Under the pieces are notes generated by a model. It had not been told where the DNA came from. It did not search any database and was given only the letters and a program-made list of their open reading frames with translations. A stretch of DNA of 64,000 nucleotides from Pseudomonadota bacterium. GTDB lineage: Bacteria > Pseudomonadota > Alphaproteobacteria > Sphingomonadales > Sphingomonadaceae. Shown here in pieces: positions 44,022 to 53,344 of the stretch. The stretch is from positions 220,850-284,849 of the forward strand of contig JAEWEY010000005.1 in NCBI GenBank assembly GCA_023389105.1, given 5' to 3'. The position numbers and the translations under genes are program-made. Each line of letters begins with the position of its first letter. Position 1 is the first letter of the stretch.

Positions 44022-44228
44022 ATGCCTGCGATCGACGATCTCAAGCAAAAGAGCGACGACCAGCTGCAGCAGCAGCTGAGCGACCTGAAGCGCGAGCAGT
44101 TCAACCTGCGCTTCCAGTCGGCGACCAACCAGCTCGAGAAGCCGAGCCGCGTGCGCGAAGTTCGCCGCACGATCGCTCGCATCAAGACGCTGCAGACCCA
44201 ACGCGCCAGCGCGCAAGCCAAGGCGTAA
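44022..44228 (+). CDS. rpmC: 50S ribosomal protein L29
   Basis: A 68-residue two-helix protein beside L23 at the tunnel exit. The helix-rich sequence [20 protein letters not shown] and [20 protein letters not shown] match. It starts one base after rplP with its ribosome site inside the rplP end (GGAGAGGAAA). A Gln/Ala-rich tail ends the protein. Confidence 0.96.
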   Translation: MPAIDDLKQKSDDQLQQQLSDLKREQFNLRFQSATNQLEKPSRVREVRRTIARIKTLQTQRASAQAKA

Positions 44229-44241
44229 GGAGACTATCGAG

Positions 44242-44637
44242 ATGCCAAAGCGCGTCCTGACCGGCACCGTAGTGTCCGACAAGGGTGACAAGACGATTGT
44301 GGTCCGCGTCGAGCGGCGGGTGAAGCACCCGCTGTACGGCAAGATCATCAAGCTGTCGAAGAAGTACCACGCTCACGACGCGGCCAATGAGTTCCGCGCC
44401 GGCGAGATCGTCCGCATCCAGGAATGCGCGCCGATTTCGAAGCTGAAGACCTGGACGGTCGTCGACCGCATCGGTGTGGCCGAGGCCGCAGCGATCGAGA
44501 TCGCCGATCCGGACACCGTTGCGCCGACGAACGAAGCGCCTGCGAAGGCTGCCGACGACAAGGCCGACACGAAGACCGCTGCCAAGAAGACGGGCAAGAA
44601 GGCGAAAGCCGACGAAACCGTCGACGCGGACGCCTGA
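44242..44637 (+). CDS. rpsQ: 30S ribosomal protein S17 with C-terminal extension
   Basis: A 131-residue S17; the usual length is 80-90. The OB-fold core [38 protein letters not shown] and [17 protein letters not shown] is normal up to about residue 85. The rest is an Ala/Lys/Asp-rich, probably disordered tail ([19 protein letters not shown]). It follows rpmC after 13 bases with AAGGAG before the ATG. Confidence 0.96.
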   Translation: MPKRVLTGTVVSDKGDKTIVVRVERRVKHPLYGKIIKLSKKYHAHDAANEFRAGEIVRIQECAPISKLKTWTVVDRIGVAEAAAIEIADPDTVAPTNEAPAKAADDKADTKTAAKKTGKKAKADETVDADA

Positions 44638-44666
44638 GCAGATTTGAAAGAAGGTAGGGTCGAACA

Positions 44667-45035
44667 ATGATCCAGATGCAGTCCAACCTGGACGTCGCGG
44701 ACAACAGCGGGGCCAAGCGCGTTCAGTGCATCAAGGTGCTGGGCGGCTCGAAGCGCCGCGTGGCCGGCGTCGGCGACATCATCGTCGTCAGCGTCAAGGA
44801 AGCCGCGCCGCGTGGCCGCGTGAAGAAGGGCGACGTTCACCGCGCGGTGATCGTGCGCACCGCGAAGGACATCCGCCGTCCCGACGGTTCGGTGATCCGC
44901 TTCGACAGCAACGCCGCGGTGCTGGTCAACAAGAACGAGGAGCCGATTGGCACCCGTATTTTTGGCCCGGTCGTCCGTGAGCTTCGTGCCAAGAAGCACA
45001 TGAAGATCATCAGCCTTGCGCCGGAGGTGCTGTAA
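44667..45035 (+). CDS. rplN: 50S ribosomal protein L14
   Basis: A 122-residue protein at the subunit interface, contact point for silencing factor Rsf[21 protein letters not shown] and [20 protein letters not shown] are nearly invariant features. AAGAAGGTAGGG precedes the start. It lies 29 bases after rpsQ and two bases before rplX. Confidence 0.98.
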   Translation: MIQMQSNLDVADNSGAKRVQCIKVLGGSKRRVAGVGDIIVVSVKEAAPRGRVKKGDVHRAVIVRTAKDIRRPDGSVIRFDSNAAVLVNKNEEPIGTRIFGPVVRELRAKKHMKIISLAPEVL

Positions 45036-45037
45036 CC

Positions 45038-45355
45038 ATGGCCGCTGCCAAGATCCGCAAGGGTGACACCGTCGTCGTCCTGTCCGGCAAGGACAAGGGC
45101 AAGACCGGCGAAGTCATCCGTTCGATCCCGAAGGAATCGAAGGTCGTCGTGTCGGGCGTCAACGTCCATGCACGTCACCGCAAGCCGACGCAGCAGAGCC
45201 CGCAGGGCGGGATCGAGCGCAAGGAAGCGCCGCTGCACATCTCGAACGTCGCGATTGCGACCGCCGACGGCAAGCCGACCCGCGTCCGCTTCGAAGAGCG
45301 TGACGGCAAGAAGGTCCGCGTTGCCGCGAAGACCGGAGACCTGATCAATGGCTGA
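45038..45355 (+). CDS. rplX: 50S ribosomal protein L24
   Basis: A 105-residue assembly initiator with a KOW motif ([20 protein letters not shown]). [20 protein letters not shown] is also typical. It starts two bases after rplN (CCATGG) and overlaps rplE by eight bases, so L5 synthesis is coupled to it. Confidence 0.97.
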   Translation: MAAAKIRKGDTVVVLSGKDKGKTGEVIRSIPKESKVVVSGVNVHARHRKPTQQSPQGGIERKEAPLHISNVAIATADGKPTRVRFEERDGKKVRVAAKTGDLING

Positions 45356-45926
45356 CGACAAGTACGTTGCGCGGCTGCGCAAGGACTATGACGATCGCAT
45401 CGTTCCGGAGATGACCAAGAAGTTCGGTTACAAGAACCGGATGGAAGTCCCGAAGCTCGACAAGATCGTCATCAACATGGGCGTTGGTGAAGCGACCCAG
45501 GACAAGAAGAAGGTCGAGACGGCCGCTGCCGAACTGCAGCAGATTGCGGGCCAGAAGCCGGTGATCACCAAGGCCAAGAAGTCGATCGCGCAGTTCAAGC
45601 TGCGTGAAGGCATGCCGATCGGTTGCAAAGTCACGCTGCGGCGTGAGCGCATGTACGAGTTTCTCGATCGTCTGGTGACGATCGCGCTGCCGCGCGTGCG
45701 GGACTTCCGCGGCCTCAATGCGAAGTCGTTCGACGGCCGTGGCAATTACGCCATGGGCCTGAAAGAGCAGATCATCTTCCCCGAGATCAATTACGATCAG
45801 ATCGACAAGGTCCGGGGCATGGACGTGATCATCACCACCACCGCGAAGACGGACGAAGAGGCGCGCGAGCTGCTGCGCCTGTTCAACTTCCCGTTCCCGC
45901 AAGAGGACCAGAAGCAGGCCGCCTGA
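45348..45926 (+). CDS. rplE: 50S ribosomal protein L5
   Basis: A 192-residue 5S rRNA-binding protein. [20 protein letters not shown] and [20 protein letters not shown] are family segments; the P-site loop is complete. It is slightly longer than E. coli L5 (179) because of a short Lys/Gln-rich tail. The start overlaps the rplX end by eight bases. Confidence 0.98.
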   Translation: MADDKYVARLRKDYDDRIVPEMTKKFGYKNRMEVPKLDKIVINMGVGEATQDKKKVETAAAELQQIAGQKPVITKAKKSIAQFKLREGMPIGCKVTLRRERMYEFLDRLVTIALPRVRDFRGLNAKSFDGRGNYAMGLKEQIIFPEINYDQIDKVRGMDVIITTTAKTDEEARELLRLFNFPFPQEDQKQAA

Positions 45927-45963
45927 GGGCGCGTCTGCTTCGATTAGGAGAAGAACTTAAGTC

Positions 45964-46269
45964 ATGGCGAAACTGAGTTCGATCAACAAGAACGAGCGTC
46001 GCAAGAAGCTCGTCCAGCAGAATGCGGCGAAGTACGCGAAGCTGAAGGCGATCGCGGACGATGAGTCGAAGGACGAGACCGAGCGTTTGATCGCGCGTCT
46101 GAAGATGGCGGAACTGCCGCGCAACGGGAACCCGACCCGGGTTCGCAACCGCTGCGAGCTGACCGGCCGTTCGCGCGCTTATTACCGCAAGTTCCGCTTG
46201 TCGCGGATCATGCTTCGGGAACTGGCCAACAAGGGCCTGATCCCCGGCGTGATCAAGTCGAGCTGGTAA
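45964..46269 (+). CDS. rpsN: 30S ribosomal protein S14 (zinc-independent, long form)
   Basis: A 101-residue S14 without the CxxC-CxxC zinc knuckles of the short form; only [20 protein letters not shown] holds a Cys. [10 protein letters not shown] is the typical C-terminus. AGGAGAAG precedes the ATG by about ten bases. It lies 37 bases after rplE. Confidence 0.98.
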   Translation: MAKLSSINKNERRKKLVQQNAAKYAKLKAIADDESKDETERLIARLKMAELPRNGNPTRVRNRCELTGRSRAYYRKFRLSRIMLRELANKGLIPGVIKSSW

Positions 46270-46279
46270 GGGTACGAAG

Positions 46280-46675
46280 ATGGCAATGACCGATCCCCTG
46301 GGTGACCTGCTCACCCGCATCCGCAACGGCCAGCAGGCCAAGAAGGACAGCGTCCTGACGCCGGCCTCGAACCTGCGCATCCGTGTGCTCGATGTGCTCC
46401 AGCGCGAAGGCTACATCCGTGGCTATTCCGAAGAGACGCTCGCCGGCCAGAAGGGCCTGCGGATCGAGCTGAAGTATTTCGAGGGCCAGCCGGCGATCCA
46501 GCATCTGGCTCGCGTCTCGAAGCCTGGCCGCCGTGTCTATTCGGCCGCCCGCGAGCTTCCGCGCATCCGCAACGGCCTTGGCACGATCATCGTGTCGACT
46601 CCGCGCGGCGTGCTGTCGGACGCTGAAGCGCGCGACCAGAACGTCGGCGGCGAAGTCCTGGCGGAGGTATTCTAA
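46280..46675 (+). CDS. rpsH: 30S ribosomal protein S8
   Basis: A 131-residue 16S rRNA-binding protein; in E. coli it represses the spc operon. [20 protein letters not shown] and the C-terminal [20 protein letters not shown] are diagnostic. ATG 46280 (MAMTDPLGD) lies ten bases after rpsN. The last base is shared with the rplF start (TAATG). Confidence 0.98.
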   Translation: MAMTDPLGDLLTRIRNGQQAKKDSVLTPASNLRIRVLDVLQREGYIRGYSEETLAGQKGLRIELKYFEGQPAIQHLARVSKPGRRVYSAARELPRIRNGLGTIIVSTPRGVLSDAEARDQNVGGEVLAEVF

Positions 46676-47211
46676 TGTCCCGCATTGGCAAAAAGCCGGT
46701 CCCGATGCCTTCGGGCGTCACGGCGACCGTCGAGGGCCAGACCCTCACCGTCAAAGGTCCGAAGGGCACGCTGTCAATGCAGCTGCTCGACGACCTCGTA
46801 AAGTATGAGATCGCCGACGGCGAGATCCGCGTCACGCCGCTGACCCAGGCCCAGCGCAACCGCGCTGCCTGGGGCATGACCCGCACCAACGTGCAGAACC
46901 TCGTCACGGGCGTGACCGAGGGCTTCACCAAGGTGCTGGAAATCACCGGCGTCGGCTACCGCGCGCAGGCCCAGGGCAAGAATCTGCGCCTCCAGCTTGG
47001 TTACAGCCACGACGTGAACTTCCCGGTGCCTGAAGGTGTCGAGGTCAAGACTCCGGACCAGAACACGGTCGAGATCAGCGGCATCGACCGGCAGAAGGTC
47101 GGTCAGGTCGCGGCCGAGATCCGCCGCTGGCGCAAGCCGGAGCCTTACAAGGGCAAGGGCATCAAGTATCGCGGCGAGTTCATCTTCCGCAAAGAAGGCA
47201 AGAAGAAGTAA
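46675..47211 (+). CDS. rplF: 50S ribosomal protein L6
   Basis: A 178-residue protein with two repeated domains near the factor-binding site. [20 protein letters not shown], the middle [20 protein letters not shown] and the C-terminal [19 protein letters not shown] are typical. It begins on the rpsH stop codon and is followed by rplR after three bases. Confidence 0.98.
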   Translation: MSRIGKKPVPMPSGVTATVEGQTLTVKGPKGTLSMQLLDDLVKYEIADGEIRVTPLTQAQRNRAAWGMTRTNVQNLVTGVTEGFTKVLEITGVGYRAQAQGKNLRLQLGYSHDVNFPVPEGVEVKTPDQNTVEISGIDRQKVGQVAAEIRRWRKPEPYKGKGIKYRGEFIFRKEGKKK

Positions 47212-47214
47212 GCC

Positions 47215-47568
47215 ATGGCGAACCTTTCTTTATTCGACCGCCGTCGCCGCCGCGTCCGTACCGCGCTCCGTGCGCGTGCCTCGGGCAAGGCTCGGCTTTC
47301 GGTGCACCGTTCGGGCCGGCACATCTATGCCCAGATCATCGACGACGCGGCGGGCAAGACGCTCGCTTCGGCTTCGACCCTGGACAAGGACGTCAAGGGC
47401 AAGACGGGCGCGACCAAGGACAGCGCCATTGCCGTCGGCAAGGCGATTGCCGAGCGTGCCAAGAAGGCCGGCGTGTCGACCGTCGTGTTCGACCGTGGCG
47501 GCTTCCTCTTCCATGGCCGCGTGAAGGCCCTCGCCGACGCTGCCCGCGAAGGCGGACTGGAGTTTTAA
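47215..47568 (+). CDS. rplR: 50S ribosomal protein L18
   Basis: A 117-residue 5S rRNA-binding protein. [20 protein letters not shown] and [20 protein letters not shown] are hallmarks. It is translationally close to both neighbours: three bases after rplF and no gap before rpsE (TAAATG). Confidence 0.97.
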   Translation: MANLSLFDRRRRRVRTALRARASGKARLSVHRSGRHIYAQIIDDAAGKTLASASTLDKDVKGKTGATKDSAIAVGKAIAERAKKAGVSTVVFDRGGFLFHGRVKALADAAREGGLEF

Positions 47569-48327
47569 ATGGCTGACGAAAACCAGACCAACGAAGTGAA
47601 CACTGCCCCCGCGGAAACGGCGGCGGTCGCCGAGGCGACCCCGGCGCAGGCCGAAGAGCAGCAGACGCAGGGCCGTGGCCCGCGTGGCGGCCGTGGCCGT
47701 GGCGGACCGGGTGGCGGCCGCGACAATCGTGGCGGTGGCCGCGGACGTCGTGACGATCGCCGTGGCGGCCGTGGCGGCGATGATGACGGCGGCGAAGAGC
47801 TGATCGAGAAGCTCGTCCACATCAACCGCGTCTCCAAGACCGTAAAGGGCGGTAAGCGTTTCGGTTTTGCCGCGCTCGTCGTCGTTGGTGACGGCAAGGG
47901 CCGCGCCGGCTTCGGTCACGGCAAGGCGCGCGAAGTGCCGGAAGCGATCAGCAAGGCGACCGCCGCAGCCAAGAAGGCGATGATCCGCGTTCCGCTGCGC
48001 GATGGCCGCACGCTGCACCATGACGGCCTTGGCCACTTCGGTGCCGGCCGCGTGACGATCCGTACCGCTCCGGCGGGAACCGGCATCATCGCGGGTGGCC
48101 CGATGCGCGCCATCTTCGAGAGCCTGGGTGTCCACGACGTCGTCACTAAGTCGGTCGGCACGTCCAACCCATACAACATGATCCGTGCGACCTTCGAGGC
48201 GCTCAAGGATCAGTCGAGCCCGCGCGCTGTGTCGCAGCGCCGCGGCAAGAAGGTCGCTGACCTGCTCGGCCGCAGCGGCGTCAGCGCCGCCGAGGCCGAA
48301 GTCCAGGCCGAAGCGCTCGCGGAGTAA
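47569..48327 (+). CDS. rpsE: 30S ribosomal protein S5 with RGG-rich N-terminal extension
   Basis: A 252-residue S5; most bacterial S5 have about 165-170. Residues 1-35 are acidic and Ala/Glu/Gln-rich, residues 36-75 are a dense Gly/Arg/Asp block with repeated RGG and GGRGR units, and the true S5 core starts near [20 protein letters not shown] and runs through [20 protein letters not shown] to the end. RGG tracts in eukaryotes bind RNA flexibly and can drive phase separation; here the role is unknown. It directly abuts rplR. Confidence 0.97.
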   Translation: MADENQTNEVNTAPAETAAVAEATPAQAEEQQTQGRGPRGGRGRGGPGGGRDNRGGGRGRRDDRRGGRGGDDDGGEELIEKLVHINRVSKTVKGGKRFGFAALVVVGDGKGRAGFGHGKAREVPEAISKATAAAKKAMIRVPLRDGRTLHHDGLGHFGAGRVTIRTAPAGTGIIAGGPMRAIFESLGVHDVVTKSVGTSNPYNMIRATFEALKDQSSPRAVSQRRGKKVADLLGRSGVSAAEAEVQAEALAE

Positions 48328-48332
48328 TTTCG

Positions 48333-48515
48333 ATGGCGAAGATCAAGATCACCCAGACCGGATCGCCGATCCGCCGCGACAAGACGCAGCGGGCGACGCT
48401 CGTCGGTCTCGGCCTGAACAAGCTGCACCGGACCGTGGAAGTGGAGGGCACGCCTGAAGTGCTCGGTCAGATCCGCAAGGTGCATCACCTGCTGTCGGTC
48501 GAAGAGGCCGCCTAA
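48333..48515 (+). CDS. rpmD: 50S ribosomal protein L30
   Basis: A 60-residue protein. [20 protein letters not shown] and [19 protein letters not shown] are typical of bacterial L30. It starts five bases after rpsE and precedes rplO by 51 bases, as in most spc operons. Confidence 0.97.
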   Translation: MAKIKITQTGSPIRRDKTQRATLVGLGLNKLHRTVEVEGTPEVLGQIRKVHHLLSVEEAA

Positions 48516-48566
48516 CCTGATGCCCGCAAGGGCATGCGCGACAAAAGCGAAAGCGAGTGCACGAAC

Positions 48567-49112
48567 ATGAAACTCAACGAACTCAAGGACAACCAGGGCG
48601 CCCGTAAGTCGCGCGTTCGCGTCGGACGCGGCATCGGCTCGGGTCTCGGCAAGACTGCCGGTCGCGGCCAGAAGGGCGCCAAGTCGCGCTCGGGTGTGTC
48701 GATCAACGGCTTCGAGGGCGGCCAGATGCCGCTCCACATGCGGATCCCGAAGCGCGGCTTCAACAACATCTTCGCCAAGGATTATGCCGAGGTGAACATC
48801 GGCGCGATCCAGAAGATGATCGACGCCGGCAAGCTCGACCCCAAGAACACGCTCGACCACGACGCGCTGAAGGCCGCTGGCCTGGCGCGCGGTGGCAAGG
48901 ACGGCGTCCGTTTGCTCGGTAAGGGCGAACTCAAGGCGAAGCTCAACTGCAAGGTCGCCGGCATCTCCAAGGGTGCGCGCGAAGCGGTCGAAAAGGCCGG
49001 CGGTTCGGTCGAACTGATCGAGCGCAAGAACCCGGCCGAACTGGCTGCCGCGAAAAAGGGCAAGGTCCGCGAACAGCGGCTGGCCGACCGGGCTGCTACT
49101 GCAAAGGCCTAA
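48567..49112 (+). CDS. rplO: 50S ribosomal protein L15
   Basis: A 181-residue late-assembly protein. [40 protein letters not shown] and [15 protein letters not shown] are conserved. It is longer than E. coli L15 (144) through its C-terminal Ala/Lys-rich tail. ATG 48567 was chosen over an upstream in-frame ATG at 48534. A strong hairpin lies between this gene and secY. Confidence 0.97.
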   Translation: MKLNELKDNQGARKSRVRVGRGIGSGLGKTAGRGQKGAKSRSGVSINGFEGGQMPLHMRIPKRGFNNIFAKDYAEVNIGAIQKMIDAGKLDPKNTLDHDALKAAGLARGGKDGVRLLGKGELKAKLNCKVAGISKGAREAVEKAGGSVELIERKNPAELAAAKKGKVREQRLADRAATAKA

Positions 49113-49146
49113 GGGGTCTTAGACAAGCGGCCTTGAGCCACTATAT

Positions 49147-49191
49147 CGGCGGCGGGGAGGCTATTCAGCCTAATCGCCGCCGTTTGTTTTT
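49147..49191 (+). terminator. Terminator or attenuator between rplO and secY
   Basis: CGGCGGCG (49147-49154) pairs with CGCCGCCG (49175-49182), and inside it AGGCT (49158-49162) pairs with AGCCT (49167-49171) around ATTC. TTTGTTTTT follows at once. Shape and tail fit an intrinsic terminator, 34 bases after rplO and 19 before secY. It would reduce or stop read-through from the ribosomal genes into secY-adk. Confidence 0.85.
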
Positions 49192-49209
49192 CCGGGGAAT
49201 TTGACGTCC

Positions 49210-50577
49210 ATGGCATCCGCAGCCGAACAACTCGCTTCCAGCATTTCGTTCGCGAACTTCCAGAAGTCGACCGAACTCAAGAAGCGGCTGTGGTTCACCA
49301 TCGGTGCGCTCGTCCTCTTCCGTCTGCTGTCGTTCGTGCCGGTGCCCGGTATCGACCCGGTGGCGATGAATGCGCTGTATCAGACGCAGAGCGGCGGCAT
49401 CCTTGACGTTTTCAACACCTTCTCCGGTGGCGCGCTGGAGCGCTTCAGCATCGTGGCGCTGGGCGTCATGCCCTACATCACGGCATCGATCGTCGTGCAG
49501 CTTGGCGCGACGCTCTACGGCCCGTGGCAGGCGCTGCGGAAAGAAGGCGAGACCGGGCGCAAGAAGCTCAATCAGTATACCCGCTACCTGACCGTCGTAA
49601 TCACCCTCGTTCAGGGGTATCTCGCCGTGCGCGGTCTGGAGACGCAGGGCGCCAACCAGGGCATTCAGGCGGTCGTCGCGCCGGGTCTGCTGTTCGAGAT
49701 TGCGGGCACGATCAGCCTCGTCGGCGGCACGTTGTTCCTGATGTGGATCGGTGAGCAGATCACCAGCCGCGGCATCGGCAACGGCATCTCGCTAATCATC
49801 ATGGCCGGCATCGTGGCGCGCCTCCCGCAGGCAATCGCCCAGCTGCTCGAGGGCGGCCGCACGGGCTCGATGAGTGCGGTCGTCGTCGTCGGCATCGTCG
49901 TTCTGACCGTCGCGCTGATCCTTTTCATCTGTTTCATGGAGCGTGCCCAGCGCCGCGTGCTCATCCAGTATCCGAAGCGCCAGACCGCGCGGGGCATGCA
50001 GCAGGAGCGTTCGCACCTGCCGATCAAGCTCAACACCGCGGGTGTCATTCCGCCGATCTTCGCCTCGTCGCTGCTGCTGATGCCGCTGACGATCATCCAA
50101 TGGGCCGGCAACCGCGCCGGGACGGATGGGGCCGCGAGCGACTGGCTGATCACCATCAGCACGTTCCTGCAGCACGGGTCCCCGGCCTACATGGCGCTGT
50201 ACGGCATTGGCATTGCCTTCTTCTGCTTCTTCTACACTGCGGTGCAGTTCAACAGCGAGGAAACCGCAGACAATCTGAAGCGCCATGGCGGCTTCATCCC
50301 CGGCGTCCGTCCGGGCAAGGCGACCGAGCATTATTTCGATTATCTGCTCAACCGCATCACGGTAATCGGCGCCGCTTACCTGGTATTGATCTGCCTCATT
50401 CCGGAATTCCTGTCGGCCCAGGCAGGCCTGAACTTCCGGCTGGGCGGCACCAGCCTGCTGATCGTCGTCAACGTGACGATGGACACGGTTAGCCAGATCC
50501 AGAGCCACCTGATTGCGCATCAATACGGCGACCTTATCAAGAAGGCCAAGCTCAAGACCACGCCGCGACGGCGCTAG
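49210..50577 (+). CDS. secY: Protein translocase subunit SecY
   Basis: A 455-residue, ten-helix channel of the Sec translocon. The opening ELKKRLWFTIGALVLFRLLS, the pore-plug region SGGALERFSIVALGVMPYIT, and cytoplasmic loops such as QYPKRQTARGMQQERSHLPI and KRHGGFIPGVRPGKATEHY are diagnostic. ATG 49210 was chosen; TTG 49201 is in frame too. It is usually part of the spc operon, but here a terminator-like hairpin lies directly upstream. Confidence 0.97.
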   Translation: MASAAEQLASSISFANFQKSTELKKRLWFTIGALVLFRLLSFVPVPGIDPVAMNALYQTQSGGILDVFNTFSGGALERFSIVALGVMPYITASIVVQLGATLYGPWQALRKEGETGRKKLNQYTRYLTVVITLVQGYLAVRGLETQGANQGIQAVVAPGLLFEIAGTISLVGGTLFLMWIGEQITSRGIGNGISLIIMAGIVARLPQAIAQLLEGGRTGSMSAVVVVGIVVLTVALILFICFMERAQRRVLIQYPKRQTARGMQQERSHLPIKLNTAGVIPPIFASSLLLMPLTIIQWAGNRAGTDGAASDWLITISTFLQHGSPAYMALYGIGIAFFCFFYTAVQFNSEETADNLKRHGGFIPGVRPGKATEHYFDYLLNRITVIGAAYLVLICLIPEFLSAQAGLNFRLGGTSLLIVVNVTMDTVSQIQSHLIAHQYGDLIKKAKLKTTPRRR

Positions 50578-50607
50578 TTTCCACGCGTTCACAGGGGAGC
50601 GCTCGCG

Positions 50608-51261
50608 ATGCTGAACATCATCCTGTTGGGACCGCCTGGTGCGGGTAAAGGGACCCAGGCCGCGCGGCTGCAGGCAAACCGCGGCATGATCCAGCTGTCT
50701 ACCGGCGACATGCTCCGTGAGGCAGTGGCCGCGGGAACGCCGGTCGGCCTGAAGGCAAAAGCGATCATGGAGCGCGGCGAGCTGGTCAGCGACGCCATTG
50801 TCAGTGCGCTGATTGGCGAGCGGCTCGATGCCTCCGCGGGTAAGGGCGCGATCTTCGATGGCTTCCCGCGCACTGGCCACCAGGCCGAAGCGCTCGAAAT
50901 CCTGCTCGCGCAGCGTGGTCGAAAGCTCGATTATGTGATCGAGCTGGCCGTGGACGAAGAAGCGCTAGTCACCCGCATCACGGGCCGCTTTACCTGCGCC
51001 AAGTGCGGCGCGGGCTATCACGACACCTTCCGTCCAACGAAGGTCGAGGGCGTCTGCGACGTTTGCGGCTCGACCGAGTTCAAACGGCGTCCCGACGACA
51101 ATGAACAGACCGTGCGGACGCGGATGGAGGAGTATCGCGCCAAGACCGCGCCGATCCTTCCTTATTACGAGCGGAAGGGCTTGGTGCACCGGGTCGACGG
51201 CATGGCCGGCGTTGACGAGGTTGGCGCCGCAATCGACGCGATCCTGGACGGCGGGGCCTAA
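50608..51261 (+). CDS. adk: Adenylate kinase, zinc-lid form
   Basis: A 217-residue kinase balancing AMP, ADP and ATP. P-loop GPPGAGKGTQAARLQ, AMP-site FDGFPRT, and a full-length LID domain with four cysteines (130, 133, 150, 153; CAKCGAGYH and CDVCGSTEF) that should bind zinc, as in Gram-positive enzymes. It follows secY by 30 bases, the usual alphaproteobacterial order. Downstream, rpsM-rpsK-rpoA-rplQ are missing and folA lies on the opposite strand with overlapping stop codons. Confidence 0.96.
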   Translation: MLNIILLGPPGAGKGTQAARLQANRGMIQLSTGDMLREAVAAGTPVGLKAKAIMERGELVSDAIVSALIGERLDASAGKGAIFDGFPRTGHQAEALEILLAQRGRKLDYVIELAVDEEALVTRITGRFTCAKCGAGYHDTFRPTKVEGVCDVCGSTEFKRRPDDNEQTVRTRMEEYRAKTAPILPYYERKGLVHRVDGMAGVDEVGAAIDAILDGGA

Positions 51262-51743
51262 ACCCTTTCGAGCGATATGAAGCGAAAGGGTGGCCTTTCG
51301 TCGACGGCCGGATGATCTTCGCGGTCAGTCTCACGCCATCCATCTTCGCGCGGATCGGGCATGATGGTGTCGCCGGGCACGTCAGCCAGAACTTCGGTCA
51401 GTTCCAGACGGTCGGCCGTTGGTAGGAACATGCGGAATATTTCTGCCCCGCCGATGATCGAGACGGGTGCATCACCGGCGAGCGCCAGGGCTTCTTCCGC
51501 CGAATGCACGACTTCCGCGCCTTCCGCCTGCCATTTTGAGTCTCTCGTGAGCACGATGTGCCGACGCCCCGGCAGCAGGCCGGGCAGGCTGTCGAACGTC
51601 TTCCGGCCCATCACCATGACGCTGCCCATCGTGAGCGCCTTGAAACGTTTGAGGTCGGCCGGGATGTGCCACGGCAATTTCCCGTCGCGTCCGATCACCC
51701 CGTTTTGCGCGCGCGCGACGATAATGGTGACTGGTCGGGTCAT
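51258..51743 (-). CDS. folA: Dihydrofolate reductase
   Basis: A 161-residue enzyme that reduces dihydrofolate with NADPH, the trimethoprim target. IIVARAQNGVIGRDGKLPWH, IPADLKRFKALTMG and VMVMGRKTFDSLPGLLPGR match the folate and NADPH sites. No thyA is next to it in the window. Its stop overlaps that of adk by four bases on the opposite strand, and it is divergent from the FAD-linked oxidase gene across a 52-base gap. Confidence 0.95.
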   Translation of the reverse strand: MTRPVTIIVARAQNGVIGRDGKLPWHIPADLKRFKALTMGSVMVMGRKTFDSLPGLLPGRRHIVLTRDSKWQAEGAEVVHSAEEALALAGDAPVSIIGGAEIFRMFLPTADRLELTEVLADVPGDTIMPDPREDGWRETDREDHPAVDERPPFRFISLERV

Positions 51744-51795
51744 GCCTCCCTCTGCCGATATCGCGCGCCGGTGCCAAGCACGCTAATGGCGGGGC

Positions 51796-53211
51796 ATGAC
51801 CGACCGGATCGCCGAGTTCATCGACCGTGCGCGCCATTCCTTGGGCGAGCGCGCGGTAGTGACCGATCCGCGCGAGATTGAGCCGTGGACCACCGATTGG
51901 CGCGGACGGGTACACGGCCATTCCCCGGTCATGCTTGCGCCCGCGAGCACGGCCGAAGTCGTCCAGATCGTCCGGCTAGCGTCGGAATTGCAAGTCCCGC
52001 TCGTACCTCAAGGCGGCAATACGGGAATGGCTGCCGGGGCCACGCCGCCGGCCGACGGATCCGCGGTCCTGCTTTCAATGCGGCGGATGAACCGCATTCG
52101 TTCGATCGACAGAGAGGGGCGGCAAGCCATCGCGGAAGCAGGGGTGATCCTGGCAACCCTGCATGACGCAGTGCATGACGTCGGTCTCCGCTTCCCGCTC
52201 ACGCTGGGAGCGCGGGGGAGCTGTACGATTGGGGGCCTAACTTCGACCAACGCCGGCGGCACGCAGGTGCTGAAATTCGGGACCATGCGATCCCTGGTCG
52301 CGGGCATCGAAGCGGTTCTTCCCGACGGAACAGTTCACGATGGGTTGTCCGGACTGAAGAAGGACAACCGCGGCTATAGCCTCGATCAACTGCTGATCGG
52401 CGCGGAGGGTACGCTTGGCGTGGTGACCGCGGTTGCGCTGCGACTGGTGCCTGCGATCACTGCAAGGTCGGTAGTCTGGGTGGGATTGCAGAGCCCGCAG
52501 CAAGCGCTCGAACTGCTGCGGTTCCTTGAAGCGCGCACCCCCCAGGTGGAAGGTTTCGAGCTCGTCCCGGACGACTCGCTTTCCCTCGTGCTGCGACACA
52601 TTCCCGGCACGCGCGCACCCTTGAGCGGTGCGCATTCATGGCATGTTTTGATCGAAGCGACGGCTACGGGCGGAGAGGACGTCGCCGCAGCGCTGTCGCA
52701 ACTGCTGGAAGAAGCGATGGGCCAAGGGCTCGTCGGAGATGCGGCGATCGCCGCCAACGAAGCACAGGCAGAAGCCTTCTGGAAACTCCGCGATAGCATT
52801 TCGGAGGCCGAGCGCGCCGAAGGGCAGACGTTGGCGCACGACATTTCCGTCGCGGTCTCGGCTATGCCGCGTTTCGTCACCGAAGCCGCCGCCACGGTCG
52901 AAAGCGCTTTCCCCGGCGTCACAGCAAGCGGATTCGGCCATCTGGGCGACGGCAACATCCATTTCCACGTTCGGGCAGGCTTTCACGCCGCGCCTGACTG
53001 GTATGAAGGCGAAGGCAAGCGAATTACGCAAATGGTTGACGATCTGGTGACCGCAGCCGGCGGCTCGATATCTGCCGAGCACGGAATCGGCCAGCTAAAG
53101 CGCGACGAACTCGCGCGCCTCGCGCCGCCAGGCCGCATTCACGTCCTTCGCGCGATCAAGGCCGCACTGGATCCTCTCGGAATCATGAACCCCGGTAAGC
53201 TGGTGCCCTAA
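51796..53211 (+). CDS. FAD-linked D-2-hydroxyacid dehydrogenase (GlcD/D2HGDH-like)
   Basis: A 471-residue flavoenzyme of the vanillyl-alcohol-oxidase fold. The FAD domain has VPQGGNTGMAAGATPPADG, GSCTIGGLTSTNAGGTQVL, KKDNRGYSLDQLLIGAEGT; the cap domain carries the metal/substrate motifs FGHLGDGNIHFHVRA and SAEHGIGQLKRDE. Probable substrates are D-lactate, D-2-hydroxyglutarate or glycolate. It stands alone, so the substrate cannot be told from context. Confidence 0.9.
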   Translation: MTDRIAEFIDRARHSLGERAVVTDPREIEPWTTDWRGRVHGHSPVMLAPASTAEVVQIVRLASELQVPLVPQGGNTGMAAGATPPADGSAVLLSMRRMNRIRSIDREGRQAIAEAGVILATLHDAVHDVGLRFPLTLGARGSCTIGGLTSTNAGGTQVLKFGTMRSLVAGIEAVLPDGTVHDGLSGLKKDNRGYSLDQLLIGAEGTLGVVTAVALRLVPAITARSVVWVGLQSPQQALELLRFLEARTPQVEGFELVPDDSLSLVLRHIPGTRAPLSGAHSWHVLIEATATGGEDVAAALSQLLEEAMGQGLVGDAAIAANEAQAEAFWKLRDSISEAERAEGQTLAHDISVAVSAMPRFVTEAAATVESAFPGVTASGFGHLGDGNIHFHVRAGFHAAPDWYEGEGKRITQMVDDLVTAAGGSISAEHGIGQLKRDELARLAPPGRIHVLRAIKAALDPLGIMNPGKLVP

Positions 53212-53288
53212 GCTCCGTTGCGACGAATATGATGATCTGCTGATCATGTCATGACCAACCCGGATTTCGGCCCCGATGACATTCAAGC

Positions 53289-53308
53289 ATGGTTAAATTC
53301 ATGGTAAA
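53289..53308. promoter_or_regulatory. Two tandem CtrA-like half-sites
   Basis: ATGGTTAA (53289-53296) and ATGGTAAA (53301-53308) are direct repeats twelve bases apart; on the minus strand they read TTAACCAT and TTTACCAT, the first a perfect CtrA half-site. They lie about 40 bases before the small secreted protein gene, a suitable promoter position. Confidence 0.45.
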
Positions 53309-53344
53309 TGCGGCGTCCTCGTTAGCATCGAGGGAAATAGTCTG

